Shown one piece after another: positions 31,562 to 41,800 of a DNA stretch of 64,000 bases. Below the pieces are notes generated by a model. That model searched no databases. It worked only from the letters and a program-made list of their open reading frames with translations, and had not been told where the DNA came from. Origin of the DNA: Prorocentrum cordatum (Eukaryota; Sar; Dinophyceae; Prorocentrales; Prorocentraceae); assembly GCA_963575745.1 (NCBI GenBank), contig CAUYUJ010000758.1, forward strand, positions 169,199-233,198, written 5' to 3'. The position numbers and the translations under genes were made by a program. Numbering within the stretch: the first letter of the stretch is position 1; the number at the start of each line of letters is the position of its first letter.

Positions 31562-33189
31562 TCATCCACAAGAATAAGAAGGCACGCCATGTACCACTTG
31601 CTCATGACACTTAACAGCGATATTGCACGAGTCTCCCCAAATGTTTGGATCATGCTCATTTTTGGAATCAACTGTACGCACAACTTTCTCCACGAATCTG
31701 GCGACGACTTTTTCTGATCTTGTATTTCTTGAAATGAGTGTCGTATCAATCTTAATGCATTCCAAGGTATTGCTTTGAGAATCTCCGCCACCAGGCCATC
31801 AGAGCCCGCTGCGGCGCCGCCCTTCAATCGGGCTCGAGCCCCCAGCAACACACCCATAGATATGACCCTGTTCGTAGTCCTGCCCTCTGCCTCCCACTGC
31901 GTCCGTAGTCGATGCAACTCTCTCTTTGCAGCTCCTCCCTCCCCATCACATGTATATGACCGTTGGACGTGTTTGTTGAGCTCCTCCACCCATCTTTGTT
32001 TATTTTCTGTCAGTATCCCGTCACGCACCATTTCCTTGATACACCTACGGGGTCCATGTTTGAGGCCATTGGAGTCCTTGAGGAGCTGTTCCCGCCTGAA
32101 CTTTCTTCGGAGTGTTTTTTGACGTCTCAATAATTGTTTCCTACGCTCACCGAAGACACCCCTCCTTAACTCCGCTTCAACGTCCACCAGTTGGTCAGGT
32201 TTTTTGATTGGTTTAGTATCCGCCCTGCCCTTTGTATGCCTACACATCGTCGCAGCACTCACAAGCATCTCTCCCGCTGTTTGTATATTTATGTCACCCT
32301 GTTGGTTCATGTGTTGTTGCGCCTGCACATCGGCCAGTGTACTGAACACATTCGCTGACTCATAATCCTCCGGGGCCCAATTGATGAGGCTCGGGGGCCT
32401 GGGTCGCACGAAAGGCTTGCGCACCGACGCATGTTTTATCCTCACCCCTACCTTCGCATGGTCACTGTAGCGCGACGCTCGATCCTGTGTAGGATCAACA
32501 AATTCCACCGTGCATTCAAATGCGCAGTTGGTCCGAGCCACCTCGGTACCTGCAAATTGTGTCGGCACAAATACATAGTCCAACACCCTGGAGTAGCTGC
32601 TGGTACTCCACGGCCTGTGCGTCACTTGTCGCACGCCGTAGGTGTTGGCTGCACAAAGACCCCAATGATTCAGAAAGCGCACGCGCATGTCCCTCCTCTC
32701 CTCATGATGCTTCGCCTCCGACCTCATCCACACCTCCTCCAATCCTTCTCCCGTGAACCCCAAGAGATTTGGTTCCAGCTCCGTCTGCGCATCTGCCCCC
32801 ACAAACTGCAATACTTTTGACCCCTGGTATTGCTCACTACATAGTTGCATGCATGCACACAGCCTAGCTAGAACGTCACAATATTCATCGAGCCTATCAT
32901 CTCCCCGCTGCACTGTGGGTAGGTACACTGAGGACACGACCACATATGCAAATTGTACAACAGCAAACCTCTCTCCACACTTACTGTCCGAAATGGTCGC
33001 CGCCCATGGGCCCCTGAAGGCCACAGCAGCCCGTCGGCACGCACTGAAACGCACCTGCCACCCACATGATTCAAATGCTTCCGATGACATGTACTGGCAC
33101 TCCTGCAAGCATATCACATCATAATGACAAAACTCAAGCATTGCTGGCAAAAGCTCGCTATTCCTCATATTGACATTCCAAGTTGCCAC
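31477..33189 (-). CDS. LINE-C EEP endonuclease and RT N-terminus
   Basis: 570 residues. The endonuclease begins LAVATWNVNMRN, with the Glu in DVICLQECQ, SSVYLPTVQRGDDRLDEY, GADAQTELEP in place of GDFN, SYSRVLDYVFVP and the terminal ASRYSDHAKVGV (SDH box). The fingers of RT follow: LKGGAAAGSDGLVAEILK, WRKLCVQLIPKM and ETRAISLLSVMSKWYMACL. The correct frame leaves this ORF near 31555. The frame extends upstream of the first GTG/ATG-type codon for a few residues to a TAA. Confidence 0.85.
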   Translation of the reverse strand: MATWNVNMRNSELLPAMLEFCHYDVICLQECQYMSSEAFESCGWQVRFSACRRAAVAFRGPWAATISDSKCGERFAVVQFAYVVVSSVYLPTVQRGDDRLDEYCDVLARLCACMQLCSEQYQGSKVLQFVGADAQTELEPNLLGFTGEGLEEVWMRSEAKHHEERRDMRVRFLNHWGLCAANTYGVRQVTHRPWSTSSYSRVLDYVFVPTQFAGTEVARTNCAFECTVEFVDPTQDRASRYSDHAKVGVRIKHASVRKPFVRPRPPSLINWAPEDYESANVFSTLADVQAQQHMNQQGDINIQTAGEMLVSAATMCRHTKGRADTKPIKKPDQLVDVEAELRRGVFGERRKQLLRRQKTLRRKFRREQLLKDSNGLKHGPRRCIKEMVRDGILTENKQRWVEELNKHVQRSYTCDGEGGAAKRELHRLRTQWEAEGRTTNRVISMGVLLGARARLKGGAAAGSDGLVAEILKAIPWNALRLIRHSFQEIQDQKKSSPDSWRKLCVQLIPKMSMIQTFGETRAISLLSVMSKWYMACLLILVDEHGHIKNWRHMDSRRVTKFITRRPLYCI

Positions 33190-33239
33190 CGCGAGCTGAG
33201 TGGCAGATTGGCACCGTCAATTGTTCGTTTGTCTGAGCT

Positions 33240-34673
33240 TCGTGGGTAACCCCTCTTGATCCACCTCAGGCCCCACCCTCCTCAAATTGTTAGTGTGTAG
33301 CGCCCGCCCGCTGTGTACACCCCATTCGGCAATCAGCACTCTCATGTCTGGATCTGCTTGTGGGTTTTGTGTAAATCATATGTATGATTTTGGCGGCCCT
33401 GGCTCCCCCTTGCATACTGTCCCCGTCGTTTTCTTCACTTCCGCAAAGCAACTCTGGAACTTACCTATCTGTTGGACGTGGGGTGTTCTCCATGGCGCAC
33501 ACCCTACATGAAACTTCACATTCGGTGGTAGATCAGTGTTTCCCCTTTTGTATTCACTGTCAAAACAATTCCGAACCTGCCATATGATCTCAACTGCCGT
33601 CCCCTTTTTGAAATAGATCCGCCCGCGTGTGTATGGCCAGTGCCTGCCAGTATTCTCCCCCGCAGTTCTCGCATGGTCAAAAGCAGCATTATTTGTTGCG
33701 TCCAGCGATGCCAGTCCCAATAATTTGTTATGTTGTCGGTCAGCGCCTGTTGTTTCATGGCCTCCCTTTGTTTTTTCTCTCTATTCTTCCAACCCTCACG
33801 TGATATCCATCCTTTGAATTCAATATATGATGGTACCCAGTTCGAATTCTGCCCTGCACCACTGCCTGTGTCACCTGATCCATATCTAGTCGAGCCGCTT
33901 GTGCAAGATTGAGCGTCTCCATTTTTCAGGTTCTGAATGTCAGCTTGGGCCTGCTTCATTTGCTCCGATGACGTTTTGACATCTGACGTTGTTCTATCAA
34001 TCTTTTCTTCCATGACATGTAAGTCAGCTGCAACCGATGTTTTGAACTCACTGACCGTCGCAGTTACTTCACTCGGGCCCTTCAAAATTTGTCTGAACAT
34101 TTCCTCGGGCGTCATTGTAGCTGGTTGAGGCGCCTGGACAGCAGCACTTGGAGCCACGGCCAGACCACTCGTAGCCTTGGGGACTTGGGCTGTAGCTAAA
34201 TGAGGCGCCTGGACAGCAGCACTAGGAGCCGCGGCCAGACCACTCGAAGCACTGGAACCTTTGCCCCCCCCTTTCGCCCTCACCTCTCTCAACCACTCAC
34301 TGCTCGCATTCCCTCCCATTTTGCTATCTTCTATTTTGTCATCCGCCATGATTGCTGATGAACGTCGTTTATTTCTCTCTTTGACTGTACGCAATGTGCG
34401 AAGTGCAGCCTGATATCTATCTGATTGCCCAATCTTCTTGAAATCGTACGCCTCCTGCTGAACAAACGCCTCTGGTGGAGAAATTTCCAATTCCAATGCT
34501 ATCTGATCTTCTCTCTTCTCCTGCGTCGTTAATCGCGGCACAGTAGCTGATGTATCTTTCAACCAATCACACGGATGCGGGTCACAATCCACACCAAAGT
34601 CAGCTGACGTGAAATATTCACTCTGATCGTCTTCTGATGGTATAATATATGCTCCCTGCGAGTCCGTTTTCAA
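33240..34673 (-). pseudogene. LINE-C ORF1 protein
   Basis: The first frame (34673-33720) starts MKTDSQGAYIIPSEDDQSEY and contains an Ala/Pro/Gln-rich imperfect repeat (SGLAAAPSAAVQAPHLATAQ and a second copy), a coiled coil (VMEEKIDRTTSDVKTSSEQM) and the motif VPSYIEFKGWISREGW, which I recall from other dinoflagellate LINE ORF1 proteins. Near 33720 a shift moves the coding sense to another frame (ARTAGENTGRHWPYTRGRIY, FHVGCAPWRTPHVQQIGKF) as far as about 33370. Probably RNA-binding. Confidence 0.65.
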
Positions 34674-34861
34674 TCCAACAGCCCACAGTGGTCTTTTGTA
34701 AAAACCAGACAGATCCTGATCTTCCTGCGATCCCCACGATATCTTGATGTCAAGAACGAGAGCGAGGATTCAATGTGGACACAGCCCCCGCGATACGTCA
34801 AACACGCACCGCACGAGAGGGGGGCTTGAGGCAAGCCTGTGTGTGTGCCCTGACGTGGGCC

Positions 34862-34918
34862 CTGTTCGACGTCGAACCCTGACGTCTCGAACCCTGACGT
34901 CTCGAACCCTGACGTCTT
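34862..34918 (-). repeat. 15-bp tandem repeats in LINE-C 5' UTR
   Basis: Coding-strand unit GACGTCAGGGTTCGA, three nearly perfect copies plus partial ones just after the spliced-leader relics. Repeated 5' UTR units in LINEs are often promoter modules; that is inference here. Confidence 0.85.
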
Positions 34919-34944
34919 GAGCCAAACGCCAACCTTGAGCCAAC
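34915..34944 (-). promoter_or_regulatory. Two tandem spliced-leader relics at LINE-C 5' terminus
   Basis: On the coding strand the first bases after the target duplication are GTTGGCTCAAG, followed at once by GTTGGCG and TTTGGCTCAAG. The dinoflagellate spliced leader ends ATTTTGGCTCAAG, so the last 10 and 11 bases match exactly, twice in tandem. This is the pattern left when trans-spliced RNA is copied back into DNA and trans-spliced again. Confidence 0.8.
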
Positions 34945-34954
34945 CTGCCGAATT
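34945..34954. other. Target-site duplication of LINE-C (5' side)
   Basis: CTGCCGAATT, identical to 29409-29418. Confidence 0.9.
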
Positions 34955-35292
34955 CCAATAGGATAATCAGCGTGCCATCTACCATGGTCCTACTGTTCGC
35001 TGCCAGGGCCAGCTCGTGGCGTTCTCCAAATACCCCTGGCACTTCGGACAGCGTTGTTGCCGTGCGTGCCTCTGCGGCGTCTCTGTTCCAGCACCCAATC
35101 GTTCCTTCTCAAGGACGTGAGGGCGCTCATGTACCCTCGTGCCTCTTCTTCTGTGATGGGATGTTTCTCGCAGACCCAGGCAGACGGGTGCTCGTCGTAC
35201 ATGTGGGGATGCTGTGATGAGAGCGACATGTTCTCAGATGTGTCTTCATCAGCACGCATGGCTACCTGCCCACCTGTGTTAACCATCAACAC
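34955..35292 (-). pseudogene. Copia-like aspartic protease, N-terminal part
   Basis: Reads VFGERHELALAANSRTMVDG then TLIILLEFG, ending at the LINE-C insertion and continuing at 29408. In related proteins the active-site triad D(T/S)G sits in this strand; here the residues are Glu-Phe-Gly-Ser, so the catalytic Asp appears lost. Upstream in another frame is HPITEEEARGYMSALTSLRR. The hairpin family is present on both sides of LINE-C but not inside it. Confidence 0.65.
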
Positions 35293-36190
35293 CGTGCGTA
35301 CCCATATCGCGCTCTGATATGGCGCTGGTGCCGCTGCGCACGCTCACTAGGCTTTCAGCTCTACGCTGATTTCGCAACGGGCGCTCGCACGGTGCTTGGA
35401 GCCACTGCGAGCTCCTTTCAATGACCCTTTCTACGCGCCTCAGCCGCTGATCATTGGCAGGTAGCCCCGCGGGTTTTGCTGCAGCAAGTGTCCCTGCATT
35501 GTTTGCTGACTCGGCTACCAGGGGCATCGGCGCATCTGTGGCAGGCGCGGTAGCTGCTGCTGCTGCCTGTGCCGCGTTTGATGATGACGCAGGTTGCCCT
35601 GCAGGTGTAGTTGCGGCAGCTGTATTGATTGTCATCATCGCCGAGCTGCGGTTGAGCTTTTCACGAAGGTCTCTGAGCTCGTTGGCCCCGCGGAATATCT
35701 TTTCATGACGATTTGCTGCATCCTGACCTCCAGCGAGGGCGCAATGAAACTCAGCTGTGACGAGGCCCGCGCGCCGGCGAATCGCGCAGGGCGCCTCACT
35801 CGCGGCGCCTTCCAGCGCGCCTGCCAGCTGTCGATCCACATGTGCATGAGCAACTCAATCCCAGCATTGTGCGTGGAATATATGGCCACACTGAAGCCTC
35901 CGCACCTTGTGGCGGCGTATGATGTTAGCCAGGCAGCAAGTGGCACACTTGTTGAAATCGCAGTCGCTGATGATTGGTGGTGTTGCCGATGGCCTGATGC
36001 GCGTCTGTCGCTCCAGCGTGGACTCGCCAATCTCGCATCGGATCGGTGGGGCCGTTGGCTGCTGCACGGCTGTAAGCGATGCCAGGCTGGAAGTAGGCAT
36101 CCCCGCAGAAACAGGAGTAGCAGGTTGCCCCGCACGGACAATCACACGGCGTGCCCGTCGCTGCTGATTGCGACGTTGGCGAGCCCATTG
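35279..36190 (-). pseudogene. RING-finger-like segment of copia-like element
   Basis: The minus-strand frame 36145-35855 ends CDFNKCATCC, then VRRLQCGHIFHAQCWD: the spacing of Cys, Cys, Cys-His and His-Cys fits the first six ligands of a RING-H2 finger. A stop follows. The next frames carry RRRAGLVTAEFHCALAGGQD and a coiled-coil-like end; the last CxxC pair seems degraded (APCAIRR). AGQPA-type peptides from hairpins flank it (RAGQPATPV, TPAGQPASSS). A ubiquitin-ligase-like or simply zinc-binding role is possible. Confidence 0.55.
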
Positions 36191-36334
36191 TATGGTGCGG
36201 TTGGCCTGCCGCGCTTCGTGGGTGGCCAGAATCTCGGGGCGCAGCTATCCAATGGATGATGGCCCCACTAACCCAGGGCCATGGCGCATTACATCATGGT
36301 CCATGGGGGCAGCCAAGTATCCAAAATGAAATAC

Positions 36335-39147
36335 TTAGTCTAGTGCTCCGGGTTCGCGCCCGGAGCTACGGGTCAGCTCGGACTGGTAAAAGTCGTCAGC
36401 TGTTGCCCGAACATACGGGTTGTCCGGCTGAGAACCCGCGCGTGGATTGCCCGCCTCCGGAGGGTAATAATCAGGGAACATCGGTGCATCCATCGGTGGT
36501 GCAGATGGTCGTTCAGCAGCCGTTGGATCATACGTCGGGTGGCTGAAGAATGCTGGAACATACCCGTATCGATTGGGATGATCCGGTGATGGGTTCGGAT
36601 CCAGAATATACTCCCATGGGGGTGTCCAGCCAGCGTTCGGGAGGTCGATGCCACCCCGACGCGTGCTCTGCATGGCCTCGCGCATCTGCCTGGGCATCCA
36701 CTGCTGCTCACCGGTCATGCTCGCAGCCCTCTGAGCAGCTTCATGGTCAGAAACAGCAGGTTGCCCCGCAACTGGGCGTGGCGATGCGCATGGAGATGTC
36801 GCTTGCAAGGCCTGATAGAGCTGAAGGTTCCTTCTGATGATCTGGAGCCTGGCCTGCAGACTGTTGGTACTCCCAGCACTCTGTGGAATTCCAAATTGAG
36901 TCGCGGCCCTGCTCATGGGTGCGAACGACGCAAATTGCCCTGAAGGTGCTGGCAACGGCTGCGCCTGGGCGCGCCACGGGTCGTTTGCATACAACCCGTC
37001 GTTGGGCGTGATCCCGTTGGATGCCATGCCGGACAAGTCCGCACTCCGGACCTGAATCCATGATCCATCTGACCCCCCTGCAGGTGTCCCCGCTCGGTAT
37101 CCCTCCTGCATCACGATGAAGATGGTAGTAAATTCGACCCCTTGCATGGGCGTCGGCTCGGGGACCTTTGGGTTATAGGGGGTCTGCGGTATCATCCAAT
37201 TCCTTAGGGCGTTGATGCGTCATATGCACTTTCGCAATGCTGCTGTGGGAGAAGATTGTTAGCGCGCAGGCTGCCCCGCTCGTTGACCTCGATGTATAAA
37301 GGATAGGTCCACGCCTGTCCAACTCGATCATGTCTACATTGAATCCTGCAAGGCAGGATGCCTATGAGCTGAACGGTGTGGCTTGGCGGGGCCCTGCCTT
37401 CCCGGCCTGCCGTCATAATAGCATCGTTTGCGGAACGCCAAATTGAGATACTGTCGCGAAGTAGGTTCTTGAGGCTCACCATAATCAATACTTCGGAGTC
37501 TATGCGCAGGCCCGCCTGGATCCTGCTATCTCCAGGTAAATGCGGGCATCGATGAATAAATTGTCTGCCCCTTCCATTGCCGGAATCATCGGCGCGGCTT
37601 GACAGCCCGACGCGCGGCATGTTCGGGATGTGGGCCCATTTCTGCCATGTATAAAATAGCAGGGTGAACCTGGTTATGTTAAGTGACCTTTTTGCACAGG
37701 GACTCGGGGCACCTGATGCCAGGGCTGCTATGCCCATTGCTTGGACGCAAAAAGTACGTCGGATGAGACTCCCCTGTGAATTCGAGCTTCTTTACCTGGA
37801 GTCTGTTCTTCTGCATGCCTGAATTGGCACGCGTTCCGCAGAGGTCCAGCACCGCCAGTGCCTGATAGGGTCAGTGGCGGTTGCGAAGGCACCTCCTAGC
37901 AGTTCCCAGGTGGCGTTTATGCCAGCTCTCATAGCCTTCGGGCGGCCAGCTGTTGAGCGCCCAGCCGTCGTGCTCGTCGTGAGAAGTGGCCGATGTGGCG
38001 AACCTATCGGGGAGCTGGTCGAGATGGAATGGCTTGCGACGCGTGGCGGTGCTAAGCCATTCCGAACGCTCATGCTTGTCCTGGTCGTCAGGTACCGATG
38101 TATTGATGTTCGCCTCACTGAGGGCCCCCCTTTCAAGTACTTCTTCTCGGTTGGATAACTGAGGGCAGGTTCTCCCTGCAAAACGTTGCGGACAATCTGA
38201 CGTGGGCGAGCCTCGTTGTCAGCGTGCGCAGCAGTGCGCTCGGTGTCGCGCTGCGCCGCGACGCAACGGTCAGACCCGTCGTCAGTGAAGGGCCTGTGCG
38301 CTGGTATGATCATCATCTGGTTGGCGGTGCCCAGGTTCCCCCAATATCGCCTGCATTCCTCGGGCGCTTCGAGAGCAACGGCGGGTTGCCCCGCAGGGGC
38401 AGCGACTGGTTCGCCATGCGCCCTCGCTGGCTCAGGCACTGCAGGCGCTGCCAGCGCTGCTGATGAGCTGGCGCTCCCAGATGTATTGCTCTTCTCGCGG
38501 ATGTCGAAGTACTGGCATTGACTGATCCTGGGGGCCGCTCCTGATGCCTTTGAAGTAGTTTCCAACGCCTTGAACTTAGCGCCGTCCTTTGATGAAGAGG
38601 CCCCTTTGGATGATCCATCCAGTGATGGTGCCCGGCCTGTCCGGTGAGCCCTGCCGGGCGTCGGGTCGCGCAGGCATGCAGGATCCTTTGGCGTAGGCGT
38701 GCTGTCGCCCTGAAAAGCTGCTGCTGCCGCGGCCACTGCCGGCCCTCCGGAGCGATGTCTCTCGGCGGGTTTCCCCGCCGAGCGCTGGGACTCATTGCTG
38801 GTGGGATCGGCGTCACCTGGACAGGTCCTCTTCTTCTGCTTGAGCGGCGGCGCACGCTGGTCAGGTCCGAGCGACCTGCGCGAGCTGGAATAATGCGTAG
38901 ACGGGATAGAACCACCTTCCTCCCTGGTTTCAATTTGGGAGAAGGTTCCCTGGGCTGTTCCGCTGCGGGTGCCCCCGCTGGAGGTTGTCTGGTCGGGCCC
39001 CCAGCGCCAGGGACAGACAGTCGGCTGAACCGGCTTCCTGAGTGCCGCGTTCGTGATCTCGGCCTCATTTTTCGCAGCCCAGAACATATCTACCTGCTCC
39101 GACCCTTCCTTTAACACGGGGCTTTTATCCAACCTACCCCTTTGCAA
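36335..39147 (-). pseudogene. Low-complexity Gag/linker region of copia-like element
   Basis: Three consecutive minus-strand frames (39147-37792, 37737-37204, 37195-36335), rich in Pro, Ala, Ser and Arg. Recognisable pieces: KSPVLKEGSEQVDMFWAAKN, an Ala-rich stretch, NATWELLGGAFATATD, NPKVPEPTPMQGVEFTTIFI and RLQIIRRNLQLYQALQ. No enzyme motif is seen. Many AGxPA peptides mark hairpin copies. Probably one long Gag-derived region broken by frameshifts. Confidence 0.45.
38761..38782. repeat. 22-nt perfect hairpin
   Basis: CTCGGCGGG, loop TTTC, CCCGCCGAG: nine base pairs, the longest stem of the family. Confidence 0.9.
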
Positions 39148-39526
39148 TGATAAGCGATTTTCCTGCCTGGGGTGAGACCCATATCTTCTGTTATCCTGTC
39201 GCGATCATCTATTTTTGTGTCAGCGTCGTGGGTGTAGTCCGAGTCGGAGTAGTACGAGTCAGACGCTGGGTCGGGCCCGGAAGGAGCGGCCTCGGCGGGG
39301 CCCGCTGCCGTGGCAAGGACCAGGTTGCCAGCCCCTTCATCGCCTTCTGGCTGGTCAGCACCTTCTTGCTTAGAAGAAGCGGGTTCTCTCAGCAATCGGC
39401 TGGTAGTCAGCATCCGTCAAACATTCTGCAGGTGGATGATTGGTCGGATACACGCTGCGACCCAGACCATCACCATGGGACCATGCCCATGGCCTTTTCC
39501 GAGGTTAGGGCTCCTTGATGCATTCC

Positions 39527-41120
39527 TCATTGGGCACTTAGGTCTGGGATCGGCAAACTATTCGCAAGGACAAACGACGCCCCGGTACTCCTTCCGGTCG
39601 TTGATGGCGGCCCTGTTAAGGTCCCGTCTACGAAGGTTCTCCGGCGTCTCGGTGCCCTTGTCTCTCTTGGCGCGGGCGATCTCGCCGTCGCTATTCCGCT
39701 GCGCAATTTGAAGTGAATACCAATGGCGAATATCATGGTCGGTCCAGGTATATACTGGCGAGCTAGTCCATGGTCGCAATAGCTGACAAGGTGTCGCGCG
39801 CCTCCTGCATTGGACGCGGCTGGGCGGTTCTCCCTCTGAGGCGGGCTTCCCCGCGGGCGCCCCTTCTTCGGCGGGGTCCTTGGGGCGCTCGCATCAGGGG
39901 GGGGGGGGGGGCGCTGGGCGCCGCTGGAACGCGCGCGCGAGTGCCCGCATGAGTGGCTGCGGACGTGACCGTGGCGCTGCGCGCGCCGGTCCTCAGCTTC
40001 CCACTCGACTTCGTCATCATCTGAGCGATTCGCGCGTCTCCAGACTTGGCGGCTAGCTGATCGCTCATGGCGGCTCGAAGACCGCCCATGAGCCACGAAC
40101 GCGACATGATGATCTTCATGATGTCCAAGTTCGCGGCGGATGCGCTCTGCAATGTCGCCAGCATCTCGCGGTCTTCCCCGCAAGAGATCACCATCATATG
40201 GTTCTATGTGTGTCGGCTTGCCAATGACCTGATGATAAAACATCATTTGTATTTCCGCTTCTGCCGCTGGAGATGTGGCTTTAGAATCCGCAGGTGCCCC
40301 TGCCATGTCATGCTCTACGTCGGCGGGTGCATGGAAACCCTCAGCGAACTCGATCTGTGCAGTCTGCCCCGCGATGGGTATGCCTAGCCAGTCTGCCAGG
40401 TTGATCTCGTCGCTGCCAACGTGCACCTCCTCGAAGATCTCATCGGCGCATCTCTCGACGGACGTGCTGGCGCTTAGATACCTGGCAGCCGTGAAGTTAA
40501 CAGCAGTGGGATTGTCAGCAGGGGCGGCCAGTGCCGTTTCCCAATCGACATACTGCGCGTCCGAATTGGTTCGGGCCAAATTCATTGATGGACCCCTGCC
40601 TCTCCCATCGCCTCGGGGGCATTCACGGCGGACATGTTGTGTGCTATGGTAAATGTCACGTTCCATCGTTTTGCCGGTAGCATCTTTCGGGTTGTCCTGA
40701 CGCCCCTTACCTTTGCCTGAGGTGTGCTGACGGCCCCTGCCGGCACCCAGGAATCATTCTTCATGCTGTGGTCCAGTGAGAGCTGCCAGGGGCGCTAGCA
40801 TATCTCTGCCATGCAATCGCCGTCGTTTGCCCTTACCCTTGCCTCGACCGTTACCCTTTTCCCCTGAGTGCCCGTCGGATAGCACGTCGTTCCATGCGAA
40901 TTGGCTTCTTCACAGACCGTCTCCACCAGTGTTTCGGTTTCTGGTACCCTAGAAATAGCCATTGAGCCCGTTGTTCTTCCGGAAGCGTTGGAATAATCTA
41001 GGGCAGTCGTTTCGTCGTTTGATGACGTGTCGGAGTCGGTTCCGGAGTCGAAGTCAGACTCAGCGGGTTGCCCCGCTGAACCAACAGGGGGTGTGGCATG
41101 TGCAGGGGCCGCCGTTGCCG
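39527..41120 (-). pseudogene. Gag C-terminal part with degenerate zinc knuckle
   Basis: A basic Gly/Arg/Lys stretch (GKGNGRGKGKGKRRR, about 40800-40850) is followed by YHSTQHVRRECPRGDGRGRG (about 40600-40660). A functional CCHC knuckle would have CxxC before HSTQHVRREC; here those positions are changed, so it is a remnant. Further on come WETALAAPADNPTAVNF and an Arg/Ser-rich end. A G15 run at 39897-39911 is a likely frameshift site. Confidence 0.55.
41061..41080. repeat. 20-nt perfect hairpin
   Basis: TCAGCGGG, loop TTGC, CCCGCTGA: eight base pairs. It encodes SAGQPAE on the minus strand. Confidence 0.9.
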
Positions 41121-41127
41121 ACGGCCC

Positions 41128-41800
41128 CTAGTACCTGGCCCAGGAGTCCTGCGACCCCGTAGCCGGGCCAAAATTTTGGGCTAATAGTGTGGTGGTCTCC
41201 GTTGGTTGCGGATCGTCGTTCCAGACGTTTGTAGCAGGTTGCCCTGCATTGGCTTCATGAAAAGGTTTCGGCGCGGTGACCGCGGCTACAAATGCCACCA
41301 ATATGGCCAGGGGTTCGCTCAGCAATGTGAGCATATGACCTTGTGCGTTCAAATCGAGAATCACATTGTTGTTGATTCCTCGGCGTTTTTTTGTTGAGTG
41401 CCTGTAGGAGATGTTGTGCGCGCGACGCCCCCACTCCGATGGCTCTGAACATAATAACTGTTAGGATTTGGAAGTTTCAGCCTCGTAGCGGGCTACTCGA
41501 TGCGTGCCAATGTCTGGTCGATCCGTTCCCCCGCATGGAGTCGAAAGCCGGTGAGAGCTGTTCCCGAGTTAAGTTGGCGTTCCCCTCTAAGTTCCCAAAC
41601 TTCGTGCTAAGGAGGAACGCGATGTACGTGACACCATCGGTATGGCGGCCACCAGTGATAACGCCAAAGTTGATAATTGTTGGAGGAACTTTCATGGCTA
41701 TGGTCCGCGCGAGACCTCCCAGACCACGCTGCAGTACTGCAGCCTGTTGGGAGTGCGTCATAGTGCCTGTGGCCACGTTGATCTAAGCATTTATCTTTCG
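41128..41800 (-). pseudogene. Copia-like Gag core
   Basis: The minus-strand frame 41776-41477 contains RTIAMKVPPTIINFGVITGG and VTYIAFLLSTKFGNLE, a helical Gag-type segment; the next frame has MFRAIGVGASRAQHLLQALN and LPRN-like TPRNQQQCDSR. I recall similar Gag proteins in dinoflagellate copia elements. A frameshift near 41470 separates the pieces. The tail contains EANAGQPATNVW, where a hairpin lies. Confidence 0.6.

Larger units (their letters stand above)
29419..34944 (-). mobile_element. LINE-C, full-length non-LTR retrotransposon nested in the copia protease
   Basis: Bounded by perfect 10-bp duplications. From 5' to 3' on the minus strand: spliced-leader relics, 15-bp tandem repeats, ORF1, EEP endonuclease, RT, and a C-terminal region with a permuted RNase H, then a 63-bp 3' end closing with ACCAAACACCAAACACC instead of poly(A). 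Frames break near 33720, 33200, 31555 and 30720. Its insertion in an already LTR-bounded element makes it the youngest insertion in this nest. Confidence 0.9.
22456..41247. repeat. Family of 14-22-nt hairpins, about 21 copies
   Basis: Core GC(A/G)GG-NNNN-CC(T/C)GC. Perfect stems: 22456-22471, 28591-28604, 28881-28894, 29211-29224, 35589-35602, 38165-38179, 38381-38394, 38761-38782, 38965-38978, 39841-39854, 40290-40303, 41061-41080, 41234-41247. Stems with one mismatch that is G-U on the minus strand: 22475-22489, 25781-25794, 26969-26982, 28375-28388, 35457-35470, 36120-36133, 36756-36769, 37080-37093. All lie in the copia-like element; none was found in nested LINE-C. In Gag and protease frames several read Ala-Gly-X-Pro-Ala. 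Confidence 0.8.
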
